Shown: positions 8,544-18,989, numbered from the stretch's first letter. The stretch is DNA of 64,000 nt from Symsagittifera roscoffensis (GCF_963678635.1 NC_087064.1:35535716-35599715), one strand, 5' to 3'. Program-made: numbers and translations. Notes: generated from the letters alone by a model not told the origin.

Positions 8544-11500
8544 TTAGCATATGCTCAGATAGTATTTTTTATGTAAGTGAACCTCTATGTCAGTCTCTGA
8601 AAATATCACATGCACAAGAGCATACAACTCTCTCGGATGTAGCTTTCCCCTATTGGGATCATAAACTGGCAACGAGAGAGAGGTCACACCTCTCTCAACC
8701 AGGAAATCCCTAAGTCGAGTCAAGGCCAATACCAAGCTCTCCGGATTCACGTGTTGCCTATCAGTAGCTTTCGTAACCAAAAAACACAAATATTTCCCTG
8801 GTATCTGTGATGCAACAGGGGGCAACGCTATCATTCCTCCTACACCCGGCCTCTGTTTCCACAAAAACTCGATATTCTTGTACTCTCTTTTAAAGTCGGC
8901 CGCTAGTGCTGTTTTGAAGCTTACGTCCGCAGTTATCGCTATGGCGCACGTGCGTTCCGTGAGTATGAAATCGCTGTCCGTTATAACGATATTGTTCGAA
9001 TAGTGGTTCGGGAGATCAAAATACGATTCAAAGATTCGTCCAAAAGGTGGTTTCTTAGCATTCTCGCCCTCTGTCTCTAGTTCTCCGGTTTCCCTTGCCG
9101 ATTTCAATTTTTTTATTATGAGATTTTCGGTGTGGGTGAGTCCTACCCCCACTCCCCGGACAAAAATATCCATCGACGTCCCCGTCGATCGCCCAAAGTC
9201 TAGGAGACCGAGGTTGGATTGTGGAACACGTAGAGGACCATCTGGGGCGACCCAGTTGGACTCGGTATTGTCATGACTGATGTATTTGACGCTGTCTCTG
9301 TCGACGTCCTGAATCGTCAGGATCGTCTCTTTTGGATCTGTCGGCAGATCGTGGAGCCATTCGAGCACGCGCAAGTTTGTTAGTTCTTGCTCATGTGTCT
9401 GTTCCGCTTCTGGTTCGAACTCCACTTCCGGTTCTGATCGATCGTCGATCCAATCTTGATCCATATCGTTCACAAGGTCGATTTCTTCCAGCATCGCTAC
9501 TTCGTCCAGCCCCACCAGCGAGTCTATGACATCACCCACTACTATCCGGTCTACAACGAAGTCCTCGCCATACGGATTGTATTTCTTCTGGTTTTTTCCC
9601 CTCTTACTTTGGCGTGTCTCCATAGTGAGCGGAAAGTCAGGCTGTATTCCTTTGTCAATTTCGGTTTGTTCCGGGCAATCCCAGTCTTCTTCGGCATAGG
9701 GTAGAGTTTCATCGTCCACCTCTACTCGCTCAGTCAACTCGAGATCCAGTGGTAGATCACAATTGTCCACCATCTCATTGCCGTCGTTCTTGTCGCGAGT
9801 ACCCCTTTCATTCACTTCACAAGCAGGATCCACTATTAAATAGTCTCCCTCTTGCATGTCCGCTGGGATGCACCAATCCTCGGACGAGGCGTTGTGTGGT
9901 TTGATATTCTCGTAATGAGCCGCTCTTCCGGTGCTCAGCCGATAAAAACGACCTCCTTGATGCACCTCTGTTATTTGAAATGGACCACGCCATTTCTTTA
10001 ATAGTTTCTTGGTTCCTTTTGGTGGAACCACTTCCTGGAACACCCAGACATAATCGCCAACTGAGTAGGCTTTTGCATCGGCTGTTCTTTTATCAAACCT
10101 CCTTTTTTGTCTAATTTGCGCCTGTTGCGTATTCCTCCTGCATAAGTCATTGAGGTCCTGTTGTCTTCTAATAACGTCCCGCACGTACGTTTGCGGTGCT
10201 GTCCTCTTCCCTTCATATTCAGGGTAGAAGAACGTTAACGGGAGTGCTTTTTCATGACCCGTGAGCATCATATGCGGACTTATTCCCGTGGTGGAATGCT
10301 CCGTGCTGTTGTAAGCACCCATCACTTGCGGTAAGTGCTTGTCCCAGTCATCCATGTAGCGTGAGCAGTAGACTCTCAACATGGATACCAGTGTGCGATT
10401 CTGCCTCTCGACTAGGCCATTCGTTTGCGGGTGATAAGTGGTCGAGTGGGCCTGCGCTACCTGCGACCTTTTCATTAACTCTTTCGTGAGATCACCTACG
10501 AATGCTTTGCCATTGTCAGATTGGAACGTGATGGGGCAGCCATGCCTTGCTATCCACACGTTCATCAAATGATCGCACGTTTCTTCTGCCGATGCTGTCA
10601 TGCAGGGTGCCGCCTCCGCATACTTCGTAAAATGGTCGATCATTACCAGCACCTGATTATAGCCCGTTGCTGTCATGCAGATTTTCTGGTGATCAATTTG
10701 AACCACTTCGTTGAAACCTGACGATTCTATTGACTGTAGGGGGAACCTTAGTTTCCTGGGATCCTTTGCCTGTTGACAAGACAGGCATGCGGCTATCCAT
10801 TTCTCACAAGCCTTCTTCAACCCCGGCCATTCGAATCGTTTTTGTATCCTGTTATACACTTTGTCCACGCCTTGATGTCCCATCTGATCATGTGAGCGAA
10901 AGAGCAACTCAGTCTGGTACAACTGTGGTAACACTATTGAGTTGTATTTATAAAGGACCTTGTCCTCCTCCTTGCGCTTACAGGCTACGATTCCGTCCTT
11001 ATTCAGGTACAACAAGTCTTTTCTCTTCAGGTAAAACTGCTTCAGGATTTTGTAGCTGTCTTCTTCCAAGTCTCCCTTGTCAGGTGCTCCATTCTCGATC
11101 CATCTTTTCAGACTGCTCGTCATTCTATCATTTCGTTGAGCCCTCAGGAGATCCGACAGCCTGTACCTGGCTTTCAAATACGTCTTCACCACGTTCATTT
11201 GCCCACTCATTATCTCCGGAGCATGAGCATCGTCCATCAACTTGACACACCATATCTTTTTCAAAGGCGTCGCTTCTTGGACAGATGGTTCCAGATTGGT
11301 ACGGACGACCGTACCATGTGGCAGCAATCTGGTTGGGCGTTTTGAAACTGCTATCAGTTCGAGCTCGTCTGCGGCATTGTCTACCACAGTGCCCTCTTCA
11401 TCTGAGGTGTATCTGTCCCTGTCTGGATCCTGATGTATTTCCCGGTCCAGCCCACGCTGCTTCCAGTCTACCAATAAGGAGTGGATCGCAATCTCTGACA

Positions 11501-14500
11501 TGTCGGAATTGGAAGTTGTTTCAGACGTGTTGTCCCCGGACTGGGGTCCCGACTCAACACTTGAGTCGACCGATTCTCCAACATCATATTCCAAGTTGTT
11601 TGAGATGTTTCTCGACTCCCCGGACAAAACTCTGTCCATCGGTCGCCTTGAACCCGACTCCCCGGACAAAATTCTGTCCCTAGGTAGTCTAGTCAACCTC
11701 TCCCCGGACAAGTTGTCCTGCACGGGCTCAAAGGCGTTTGACTTCTCAGACAAGTCGTCCTTGACTGGATCGAAGGTGTCAGACTCCCCGGACATTGTCT
11801 CGTCCAGGGACGAACAATCTGAGCTTGGCTCGTATTCCTCTTTTGCATCCGTGAAGTGCACTCTCCTCGTGAAGCTAGATTTCGACTTGATCCTGACTTC
11901 CTCAGTAGCTTGGTTTTGATTCGATGTTCCATATTCAGTGAACGAAGTTCTCAACAATACTTCTTTCGGCATCGAGGTCACCAGCTGATTGACGATCGAC
12001 CTGCAATCCCGTTCAACGCCTCGGCTGCGAATGGACACTGGCCTCTTCTCTGTTCTCTCGGTGACAGTCAACCTCTGCATGGTTTCCCTCCATTCATGAT
12101 CATGCCTATCCACTTCCCTATCCAACAAGTCACGGAGTTTTCCCATGACGTCCGGCGCCACGTTCACCGTCTTATTCAATAAAGCGATGCTGTTTATACC
12201 CAGCCTGGTCAGTTCTTGCTGTACCAAGTTGGATCGGACTAGCAGATCCAACGGAACGGGTTCGCCTCTGGCTAAAAGCTTTATCTCCGCAGCCGTCTCC
12301 ACTGGAAGGTCAGGGTGTCCAGGTATAGGATGTCCTGATTTGTCTAACCACCTAGTAAGTGGCAGCTCATCATAGGTTTCTTTGTCCAGAAAGGAAAACC
12401 CGTCTTTGATCTCTGATTGGTTAGCTTGCTTCTCTTCGAGGCGCTCATAAAATTCTGTCTTTTTGCTGAGGCTATCTGCGTTCTGGTGCTTGTCACGGGT
12501 ACGGTGCTCTATGATCATGTGGTATCCATCCAAGCGCACGATCCAACGACCAATGTAGCTCTGGTCCATCGAATAGGTTTTCAGCCAGGCAAGGGCACGA
12601 TTGTCCACACGCAACTTGAAGGGAGCACTCCCCAAGTAGGCCCTGTACTTTTCCACAAACGTGATCACAGCAAACATCTCCGCTTTTGGTGCGCCGTACT
12701 TCATCTCAGTGTCACTCAGGACTTTACTTCCATAAGCTATCGGACGAAGAACCGTTCTCCCGTTCCACTCCTGCTCTTGGTGAAGTATGCCTGATATCGC
12801 AACCACTGATGCATCCGTGTCCAGCACGAACATCCCCTTCTCCGTTGGCATGCCGAGGACCGGTGCCTCGCAAAGTTCGCGTTTGATGTTTTCAAATGAG
12901 ACTTGTGCCTCATCAGTCCAGGTGAACTTTTTGCCCTTATTTCTCATCAACTTCTGCATGGGGTATATTTTGTCAGCATACCCCTTGATGAACTCGCGAT
13001 AATAATTGGCGAATCCCAGAAAACTCATCAACTGTGTATCTGTTTTAGGTGCCTTCCAGGTCAGCACCGCTTCAACCGCTTCGGGGTCTGGTCTCACTCC
13101 ATGTTTGTCAACCAGGCGGCCCAGATACTTTATGGAATCCTTGAGGATTTCGCACTTAGAGGGTTTGCATTTCAGACCCGCCTGCTTCATGCAAGAAAAC
13201 ACCTCTTCCAACCTCTCGATGTGGTCTTCCAAGGTTGGTGTCGCGATCACTACATCATCGACATAACACATGATGAGATTCCCATACTTTTTAGTAACGC
13301 TCGTGAGTGCCTGAGCCATCAGTCGCTGGAATGTGGCTGTCGCGTTGCACAATCCGAATGGCATCCTCTTCCACTGGAACAGTCCCAGCTCACAAGCGAA
13401 GCCTGTTTTCTCTCGATCTTGCTTTCTGAGCGGCACTTGCCAGAATGCTGAGCCCAAATCCAACGTCGTGAAGAACTTGGCGTCTCCCAGCTTGGATAGG
13501 CTCTCATCGATGCGGGGAATCGGATATGCGTCCTTTATAGTCACTGCGTTCAGATAACGGAAATCGCAACAAAATCTGAGTTGTCCCCCTTTCTTTTTTG
13601 CCATGACCACGCCACAAGCCCATGGGGACTTCGACGGCTCGATCATGTCGTACTCCATTAACATCTCGATTTCCTTCCTACACGCTTCTGACTTGTTTGG
13701 GGTCATTCTTCTCGCCCCTTCCCTATGAGGTACCGAGCCCTCTTCTATCTCAATCTCGTGCTCTACAAAATTGCAACAACCTATGTCGGCCTTATGTTTC
13801 GAAAAAACGTCTGCGTTCCGATTTAGCACCGCCCTGAGCGAATCTAGTTCCTTGTCGGATATTTTACCCTTCAGATGCTCTATCTCAGGTAGGACAGGCC
13901 TATTCGCTGCTAACTCTGCTTCCGTCGGTCTCTCAGGAAAGTTGGAACAACTAGACAGCCCATCATCTGTTTCCGACTTCATTGAAAACAATTTCCTAGA
14001 AGATTTCAATTCAATTACTCTTTTCATTATACATTCTTGGTTCGCATGTAATGGACATTTAGTTACGTCAAACTTCTTCAAGTTCTCCACACTCAGAAAG
14101 TCTGTGTTCAGAGGCAAAGCGTAGCCAAGTTTCTTTCCCCTCTGTATTGTCACTGTTGTTGCTTCTGTGTTCAATAACACACTCACACACAGTCCGCTCT
14201 GAGTGAGTGAGAAGCTTCTTCCTAAAATAGCCGAGCTTTTACTGTTTGGATTTGGTACCAGACACACCTGTCTGTCATTGCTGAGTTCATTCAAGTTCCT
14301 CATCCTAAACGTCGCTACTACGGCTTGGTTCGGTTTTAATCTAACTTTTCGATCCAGAAAAATCGGCACCTTGGCCTGATTAATTAATATCTTATTAAGG
14401 GGTCTTTTCTCATACTTTCTTTCAGGATCCTTGATCCTAATCAATCCGTCATTGAGATCAATCGTGACGTCAAAGTTGCGAACGAAATCCCTCCCTAGGA

Positions 14501-17500
14501 TGAACTGGTCGGATTCGTCCAAATTCTCTACTACTAGGAAGCTCATCCAAAGATGTCTCCCTCCGAGCTGCAGTGAGATGATCGGGGTTCGCCCGGTGAC
14601 ATAGATCGCTCCCTGATTGGCAGCTGCCAACCTGATGTTTGTCGGTATGAGATCCGACCTCTCAAAACCCATGTCGGTCCAAGTTTTGACTGGCATGACA
14701 CTGACTACTGCTCCCGTGTCTAGCAGTCCCTTTACTGAAAGCTGTCTGCCTTGCACGTCCAGAACGTGTGCGGCCAGATCTGCCTCGCAACCAATATGCA
14801 CAGCATCTTGCTCGAGCATCGCGTTGTGTCCGATTCGTCTGACCTTCAGCTCCTCTTGACCAATGTATATCCGGCCAACCTGATCGTTCGCATCAGTTAT
14901 GTGAGCTTTCGTGTAGATATTGATGCCATCCACATTCATCAGAATCGGGTAAGGGCCATGGACATCGATATAATGTCCGTCCACTTTCATCAGCCTCGGA
15001 CCTCCCGTTGTGAGCAGCGCTCGCACTGCCCTGGAGTCTAGTTTGGGATCCTTCTGTTTCAGATAGTCTGCATAGATGTCCAGGTGGACTAGTGTAATTT
15101 CGGATGGCTCGCTCAGGTTCTTGACCACCTGGTGCCCTGCGACTGAGATGATAGACATTATTTTGGTCCCTGCCTTCGTCATGCCGAAAGTCTTGCCAGA
15201 TATAACGTTCAGTTTTAGTCCCTGTTTCTTGGGCTCTTTTTCGTCTTCTGCTCTTGTCGTCTTACTCAGGACATCAAGACTTTCCCGAAGATCTGTGCTC
15301 TCCAGCTCCGACCTTACCCATTGCTCCACTTCTTTCGTGGCTAGGTCTTGTTTGACATTCTGCAGAGCTGTCCTTGCCGCCAAGCCGTAATCCACCTTGA
15401 GTGGGCTAGACGACTCTGTTTCGAGGTTCGAGGCTACCCCCTCGTCAGGCCATGTCTTAACCTTTTTAGTCGTGAAAGTGCTCGGTGTCGTTTCCTTTCT
15501 CCGAGATTCAGCCTCGTTCATCAGACGTGCTCGACTGGCCTTGACACCCGAAAGCGCCTCTTCATGGCGGGGATGTTTCACGTCCGCTACTGCGTCCCAA
15601 AATTGAGTACAATCCGACTTGAAGTGTCCCTCCAAATTACAGAAGAAGCACCTCGGACCATATTTCATGATGAGCCCTCTCACATACTCTTCATGATCCT
15701 CGTCGGTCGCGTCAGCGTCCTCGAGAAAGTAGCCTATGGCCTTCATGTTCTGTTTGTATGCAGAACACGCAGAAACGTGATGGTCCATCGAACCACAATT
15801 CGCACACGACCTCCTCTTGTCCATGTCATCGCGAGGTTTGTACCAACTGGAATTCGCACCAGTGTTTGTCCCGCTATAGTTGCCATAATTGCTGTAACGG
15901 TTTTGCGCCCTCGGTTTTATCAGTAAATACTCGCGTGACTTCATACGCAAGTCATCGGGCGTGGGTACCTGGTCCAGCGACAGGGTGAAATGAGTGGCCA
16001 ACATCGTCTTCAACTCCTCACTCCTTACACCATCCATGAACTTCGAAGCGATCGCCAAGTTTCGTTCGGATATTCTCTCATCCGGGTTGCTCCTCCTCCT
16101 GAGCAATTCAAGGTCGTCCAAGAATTTATCTATTGATTCTTCATCTCTCTGACGCCTCTTCTCGAACTTCACCATGGCCTGGTGCCCTTGTACTCCAGAG
16201 CCGAAACGATTCAGCAGGATGTCGAATATCTTGCGAGCGCTATCCCTCTCATTGACTCTTTTCGCCATTACACAATTTAGTGCAGTACCCTCCAAGTTGC
16301 TCGTCAGCGCGCTGCACTCTTGTTTCTTGGAGAGATTCTCTTCCTCAAAGTGTAACTTCATCACCTCTATCCAAGTATCAATGCAGCCGTCTGACTCGTC
16401 TTTATATGACTTCGGCTTTTTCAGTGTTCTTCTTGACCTCTCTCCTCTCTCGGTTGACTTCGAGAGCTTGGTGATGAATGTTTCAAGAGATCTGTTCAGA
16501 GGCTCAAACATCGAGGCATACATCGTTGTGTCTTGTGAGACTGTAGTCAGATCTGGTACTGAACTGACTTGTGGCACGGTTGGCAATCTTGTCTCCGGGG
16601 TGGCATCTGCCTCCGGTGGGACTGGATTTGTCCAGCCAGGCCTCTGCGGGGCTGCCCTTGGCCGCTCCTTGTTTCTATGTTCGTAGTTCGTTCTCGAGCC
16701 TTGCTGGGCTCTGGCACTGTTGCCCGTACCATCTCCAACATTCGCATGGCGTGAGCGCTCCCTTAAGTTGGAATGCTCCTGCCAATTATTCCCATTCAGG
16801 ATCGCGTCAAGCTTCCGCATCATTAAGTCAGATTTGGCGTCCAACCTCCTTTCCAGGCTAGTCATCGTTTGGGCGTAGGTATTATCATGATCATTCAACA
16901 ATCGCTCGATCTCTCTTGTCATCCTAGCCTCTCTTTCCTCTGACTCTTTGTTTGCCTGAGCCAAGCTCTCGGCCAGGCATTGATCGGTGTCACGAATCAA
17001 TTGAGCCTGATCAAACCTCGCTTGCGACTTCACGTGCGTTAGCTCATCTTTCAAATTCTCTCGACCATGGTGAGCTCTCTCGTCAACTTGATCTATCCGC
17101 TTAGTCATGTCTCGCCTCAATTCATCCAGGCCATTCATCACACCAGCGAACATATCACTTATGTCACCAGCTGCCCCCAGTGGCGGGGTTAGCCCCAGAG
17201 AAGACGAGGTCAACTGTGGCTGTAGCCTAGTACTTGATGACGCACCGCCCTTTTGCTTGTGCATTGACGTCATCAGTCTGTCAAACGTTGATGATGCTCC
17301 CATCGTTATCCCATCTGACATAGGCCTGGTCGGCGAGGCAGAAGATGCCTCCCTGCTCATGTCGTTCCTTGGGCACGGTGTGAGGTTCACATCCGGATGG
17401 GTTATCTCCGGGTAGTCATCCCTGGAAGTCAAACCTACAGTTGGTAGTGACGCCATGCGTTCGTCGTACAAGGACTTCCAACTCTTCTTGGCCTTCGAGA

Positions 17501-18026
17501 ACGTCTGCTCTTCACCCGGACTCATACTCGACATCATCGCGTTGTTACTCTGTTTGGCCAAGGATGAGTGTGCACTTGTCAGATGTGAAGGTTCCTTTCT
17601 CCATTTATAGCTCTTAGTCTCTGATCTGGACATTCCCCTGTACAACACTTCCTCCCGAGGTTCGACCTCGGAACGCTCCGAGGTCTCCTCTGTCCTCTCG
17701 ACTTCCTCTCGTTCGAGGACCCCGTCTGGCTCAAAGTCGGGTCGAATGAGCGTTCGCTCCCCTTCGTCAAAGGGATCCACCGGCGTTTCGCTCGCAGGCT
17801 CGGCCTCGGCGCTCCGCCCTTGATTGCCATCAAGGTTTTTCTCGCTCCTTAGTCTCATTTCGATCACTGAAAGATCAGGTTGACCTTTAGTCGATTCGTC
17901 TTCAGCAAACGCGTCGGAAGCGCTGCTAAACGAGGTTTGGCTACGCCTAGTTCTAAATTTCCGCGTGCTTCCCTTGCTTAGCCTGGGAATTTTAGTAGTC
18001 GATCCTAACGAGTCCCTGCGCTGCAT
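8544..18026 (-). CDS. Gag-Pol polyprotein with C-terminal macrodomain-like extension (copy 1 ORF1)
   Basis: This is one open frame of 3,160 codons. The frame opens at a TTG at 18,086, but the first ATG (18,026) aligns with the start of copy 3's gag, so it was chosen. In order, the protein shows a coiled coil (about 287-408), a Gag capsid-like helical region (about 505-670), two CCHC zinc knuckles (near 740 and 795), an aspartic protease (LLDTGA, Asp 1103) and RT with FTTLDLGSAFWQ and YVDD (Asp 1590-1591). RNase H follows (DTDAS, 1736-1738), then a variable linker with repeats, and an integrase with an HHCC zinc site (about 2375-2418) and catalytic Asp 2445, Asp 2504 and Glu 2540 (D,D-35-E). 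A GPY/F-like segment (KWRGPF, near 2678) is followed by about 450 extra residues ending in the macrodomain-like fold. At 3,160 residues it is far longer than ordinary Ty3/Gypsy Gag-Pol. No frameshift separates gag from pol. Confidence 0.95.
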   Translation of the reverse strand: MQRRDSLGSTTKIPRLSKGSTRKFRTRRSQTSFSSASDAFAEDESTKGQPDLSVIEMRLRSEKNLDGNQGRSAEAEPASETPVDPFDEGERTLIRPDFEPDGVLEREEVERTEETSERSEVEPREEVLYRGMSRSETKSYKWRKEPSHLTSAHSSLAKQSNNAMMSSMSPGEEQTFSKAKKSWKSLYDERMASLPTVGLTSRDDYPEITHPDVNLTPCPRNDMSREASSASPTRPMSDGITMGASSTFDRLMTSMHKQKGGASSSTRLQPQLTSSSLGLTPPLGAAGDISDMFAGVMNGLDELRRDMTKRIDQVDERAHHGRENLKDELTHVKSQARFDQAQLIRDTDQCLAESLAQANKESEEREARMTREIERLLNDHDNTYAQTMTSLERRLDAKSDLMMRKLDAILNGNNWQEHSNLRERSRHANVGDGTGNSARAQQGSRTNYEHRNKERPRAAPQRPGWTNPVPPEADATPETRLPTVPQVSSVPDLTTVSQDTTMYASMFEPLNRSLETFITKLSKSTERGERSRRTLKKPKSYKDESDGCIDTWIEVMKLHFEEENLSKKQECSALTSNLEGTALNCVMAKRVNERDSARKIFDILLNRFGSGVQGHQAMVKFEKRRQRDEESIDKFLDDLELLRRRSNPDERISERNLAIASKFMDGVRSEELKTMLATHFTLSLDQVPTPDDLRMKSREYLLIKPRAQNRYSNYGNYSGTNTGANSSWYKPRDDMDKRRSCANCGSMDHHVSACSAYKQNMKAIGYFLEDADATDEDHEEYVRGLIMKYGPRCFFCNLEGHFKSDCTQFWDAVADVKHPRHEEALSGVKASRARLMNEAESRRKETTPSTFTTKKVKTWPDEGVASNLETESSSPLKVDYGLAARTALQNVKQDLATKEVEQWVRSELESTDLRESLDVLSKTTRAEDEKEPKKQGLKLNVISGKTFGMTKAGTKIMSIISVAGHQVVKNLSEPSEITLVHLDIYADYLKQKDPKLDSRAVRALLTTGGPRLMKVDGHYIDVHGPYPILMNVDGINIYTKAHITDANDQVGRIYIGQEELKVRRIGHNAMLEQDAVHIGCEADLAAHVLDVQGRQLSVKGLLDTGAVVSVMPVKTWTDMGFERSDLIPTNIRLAAANQGAIYVTGRTPIISLQLGGRHLWMSFLVVENLDESDQFILGRDFVRNFDVTIDLNDGLIRIKDPERKYEKRPLNKILINQAKVPIFLDRKVRLKPNQAVVATFRMRNLNELSNDRQVCLVPNPNSKSSAILGRSFSLTQSGLCVSVLLNTEATTVTIQRGKKLGYALPLNTDFLSVENLKKFDVTKCPLHANQECIMKRVIELKSSRKLFSMKSETDDGLSSCSNFPERPTEAELAANRPVLPEIEHLKGKISDKELDSLRAVLNRNADVFSKHKADIGCCNFVEHEIEIEEGSVPHREGARRMTPNKSEACRKEIEMLMEYDMIEPSKSPWACGVVMAKKKGGQLRFCCDFRYLNAVTIKDAYPIPRIDESLSKLGDAKFFTTLDLGSAFWQVPLRKQDREKTGFACELGLFQWKRMPFGLCNATATFQRLMAQALTSVTKKYGNLIMCYVDDVVIATPTLEDHIERLEEVFSCMKQAGLKCKPSKCEILKDSIKYLGRLVDKHGVRPDPEAVEAVLTWKAPKTDTQLMSFLGFANYYREFIKGYADKIYPMQKLMRNKGKKFTWTDEAQVSFENIKRELCEAPVLGMPTEKGMFVLDTDASVVAISGILHQEQEWNGRTVLRPIAYGSKVLSDTEMKYGAPKAEMFAVITFVEKYRAYLGSAPFKLRVDNRALAWLKTYSMDQSYIGRWIVRLDGYHMIIEHRTRDKHQNADSLSKKTEFYERLEEKQANQSEIKDGFSFLDKETYDELPLTRWLDKSGHPIPGHPDLPVETAAEIKLLARGEPVPLDLLVRSNLVQQELTRLGINSIALLNKTVNVAPDVMGKLRDLLDREVDRHDHEWRETMQRLTVTERTEKRPVSIRSRGVERDCRSIVNQLVTSMPKEVLLRTSFTEYGTSNQNQATEEVRIKSKSSFTRRVHFTDAKEEYEPSSDCSSLDETMSGESDTFDPVKDDLSEKSNAFEPVQDNLSGERLTRLPRDRILSGESGSRRPMDRVLSGESRNISNNLEYDVGESVDSSVESGPQSGDNTSETTSNSDMSEIAIHSLLVDWKQRGLDREIHQDPDRDRYTSDEEGTVVDNAADELELIAVSKRPTRLLPHGTVVRTNLEPSVQEATPLKKIWCVKLMDDAHAPEIMSGQMNVVKTYLKARYRLSDLLRAQRNDRMTSSLKRWIENGAPDKGDLEEDSYKILKQFYLKRKDLLYLNKDGIVACKRKEEDKVLYKYNSIVLPQLYQTELLFRSHDQMGHQGVDKVYNRIQKRFEWPGLKKACEKWIAACLSCQQAKDPRKLRFPLQSIESSGFNEVVQIDHQKICMTATGYNQVLVMIDHFTKYAEAAPCMTASAEETCDHLMNVWIARHGCPITFQSDNGKAFVGDLTKELMKRSQVAQAHSTTYHPQTNGLVERQNRTLVSMLRVYCSRYMDDWDKHLPQVMGAYNSTEHSTTGISPHMMLTGHEKALPLTFFYPEYEGKRTAPQTYVRDVIRRQQDLNDLCRRNTQQAQIRQKRRFDKRTADAKAYSVGDYVWVFQEVVPPKGTKKLLKKWRGPFQITEVHQGGRFYRLSTGRAAHYENIKPHNASSEDWCIPADMQEGDYLIVDPACEVNERGTRDKNDGNEMVDNCDLPLDLELTERVEVDDETLPYAEEDWDCPEQTEIDKGIQPDFPLTMETRQSKRGKNQKKYNPYGEDFVVDRIVVGDVIDSLVGLDEVAMLEEIDLVNDMDQDWIDDRSEPEVEFEPEAEQTHEQELTNLRVLEWLHDLPTDPKETILTIQDVDRDSVKYISHDNTESNWVAPDGPLRVPQSNLGLLDFGRSTGTSMDIFVRGVGVGLTHTENLIIKKLKSARETGELETEGENAKKPPFGRIFESYFDLPNHYSNNIVITDSDFILTERTCAIAITADVSFKTALAADFKREYKNIEFLWKQRPGVGGMIALPPVASQIPGKYLCFLVTKATDRQHVNPESLVLALTRLRDFLVERGVTSLSLPVYDPNRGKLHPRELYALVHVIFSETDIEVHLHKKYYLSIC
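8560..9000 (-). other. Macrodomain-like (TARG1/OARD1-type) C-terminus of Pol
   Basis: Residues about 3010-3155 of copy 1 Pol follow the strand and helix pattern of the ADP-ribosyl-acceptor hydrolase family TARG1/OARD1: ITADVSF then a helix with DFKREY, GKYLCFLVTK, a helix ending LVERGVTSLSLPV, and a last strand TDIEVHLHKK. Compared from memory with human OARD1, the helix and strand spacing matches without gaps over the LSLP...VIF stretch. The Gly-rich MGAG loop is replaced by FKTA-like residues, and the GCGLDR loop holding the catalytic Asp is replaced by DPNRGK. Copy 2 keeps the same replacements (YDPNRGKL). So the fold is probably present, but ADP-ribose hydrolysis by the standard mechanism is doubtful. 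Confidence 0.68.
11616..11825 (-). repeat. Five 42-bp coding repeats in the RNase H-integrase linker
   Basis: The plus-strand motif CTCCCCGGACA (one unit varies to CTTCTCAGACA) starts at 11,616, 11,658, 11,700, 11,742 and 11,784, exactly 42 bp apart. Each unit codes for 14 residues of the form LSGES-x(4)-P-x-DR. The repeats sit in the poorly conserved linker between RNase H and the integrase zinc domain. They expand in frame and leave the polyprotein open. Confidence 0.92.
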
Positions 18027-18201
18027 AGTTTTGTACAGAATGAAAGTATTCGTAATTTGATGGCAATGCAAACGTACCACAAACAAGATTTAGTTAAATC
18101 ACTTAACGCTGCCTACTCGATTCCGTCAGTATCAAAATGTCTCTTAGATCTCTCACGACTAAATTAGTGACTCAGCTAAAGTTACACACAGGGTCTACCC
18201 A
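18027..18201 (-). promoter_or_regulatory. Leader with candidate primer binding site of copy 1
   Basis: On the minus strand a TGG-initiated stretch (TGGGTAGACCCTGTGTG, 18,185-18,201) lies 175 nt upstream of the gag ATG. Copy 3 has a TGG-initiated stretch (TGGTTCATCCACAGAAT) at 52,696-52,712, 151 nt upstream of its gag ATG. The equal placement suggests primer binding sites, but I could not match either to a particular tRNA 3' end. The LTR/leader boundary is therefore provisional. Confidence 0.35.
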
Positions 18202-18429
18202 GTATTGATATAATGCTAACTCAACCCGGTTGTATAGTATAACAGTATCACTAAGTTTCCACAAGATATAATCGACACACAACACACAATCGATAATCAG
18301 ATAAGAATATCCTACAGGTGACAGCGACCTTTCGTCAGTATCAATTTATCGCCACACAATTTATCAAGTCACTGCTTCGTTAAAATTAAACAATCTTCGA
18401 TAAAAAGCAGTGATGATTCAGAAATAGAT

Positions 18430-18800
18430 AAATAAAACTTAGTCTTAAAGAAAAAGACTTCCCCCAATCGGAACGATCCGAAAGAACGAAGCCCAGGACA
18501 CAGTCTTCTCAAGTGGGTGTGTATTTGCCTAATACACCCACCGAGGTCTTCTTTTGGGTGTCCTGCGATTGCCCGAGCTGTCCTACTAAGTAGCTCAAGG
18601 CAACCTCTTGGTCGAAAATTCGTCAAATCTATGAAAAAGCTCTCCCACACTCGGACTGCTCCAAGTGCACGAGAGTAGGGAACAATTCTTCTTCTCAAGT
18701 GGGTGTGTATTTGCTTAATACACCCACCGAGGTCTTCCTTTATTTGTTCCCGGATTGCCCGAACTTTCCTATTAAGTAGCTCAAGGCAACCACTCAACCA
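18430..18800 (-). repeat. 186-bp tandem duplication in copy 1 LTR near gag
   Basis: Two units start with 'CTTCTCAAGTGGGTGTGTATT' like segments at 18,505 and 18,691, exactly 186 bp apart, and end in 'TAGCTCAAGGCAACC'. Each unit contains a bulged hairpin (GGGTGT...ATACACCC). Copy 3 has a single diverged unit at about 53,037-53,130, so the duplication is specific to copy 1's lineage. Its place in the gag-proximal LTR suggests an R/U5 RNA structure. Confidence 0.8.
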
Positions 18801-18989
18801 AAATCACAATCAAAAAAAAAAAAAAAAAAATCTTGTTCGGGTACTTCTAATACACCCAATATAGAATCCAAAGTTGATCACGAATTTCCGGGTCAGAATG
18901 GGTTCTTATGACCCTGATAAGCACGCCTAATATCCTAATATGATCCTAATTAAATGGATATTTTCCGTTTCCCAAATTGCCACAGAAGG

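Noticed and set aside
8544-9000. dUTPase at the C-terminus of Pol
   Set aside because: The five dUTPase motifs are not visible, while the strand and helix pattern fits a macrodomain.
11616-11825. Possible sequence of host minisatellite inserted in pol
   Set aside because: The unit is in frame, codes a consistent peptide, and lies in a naturally variable linker, so local expansion is simpler.
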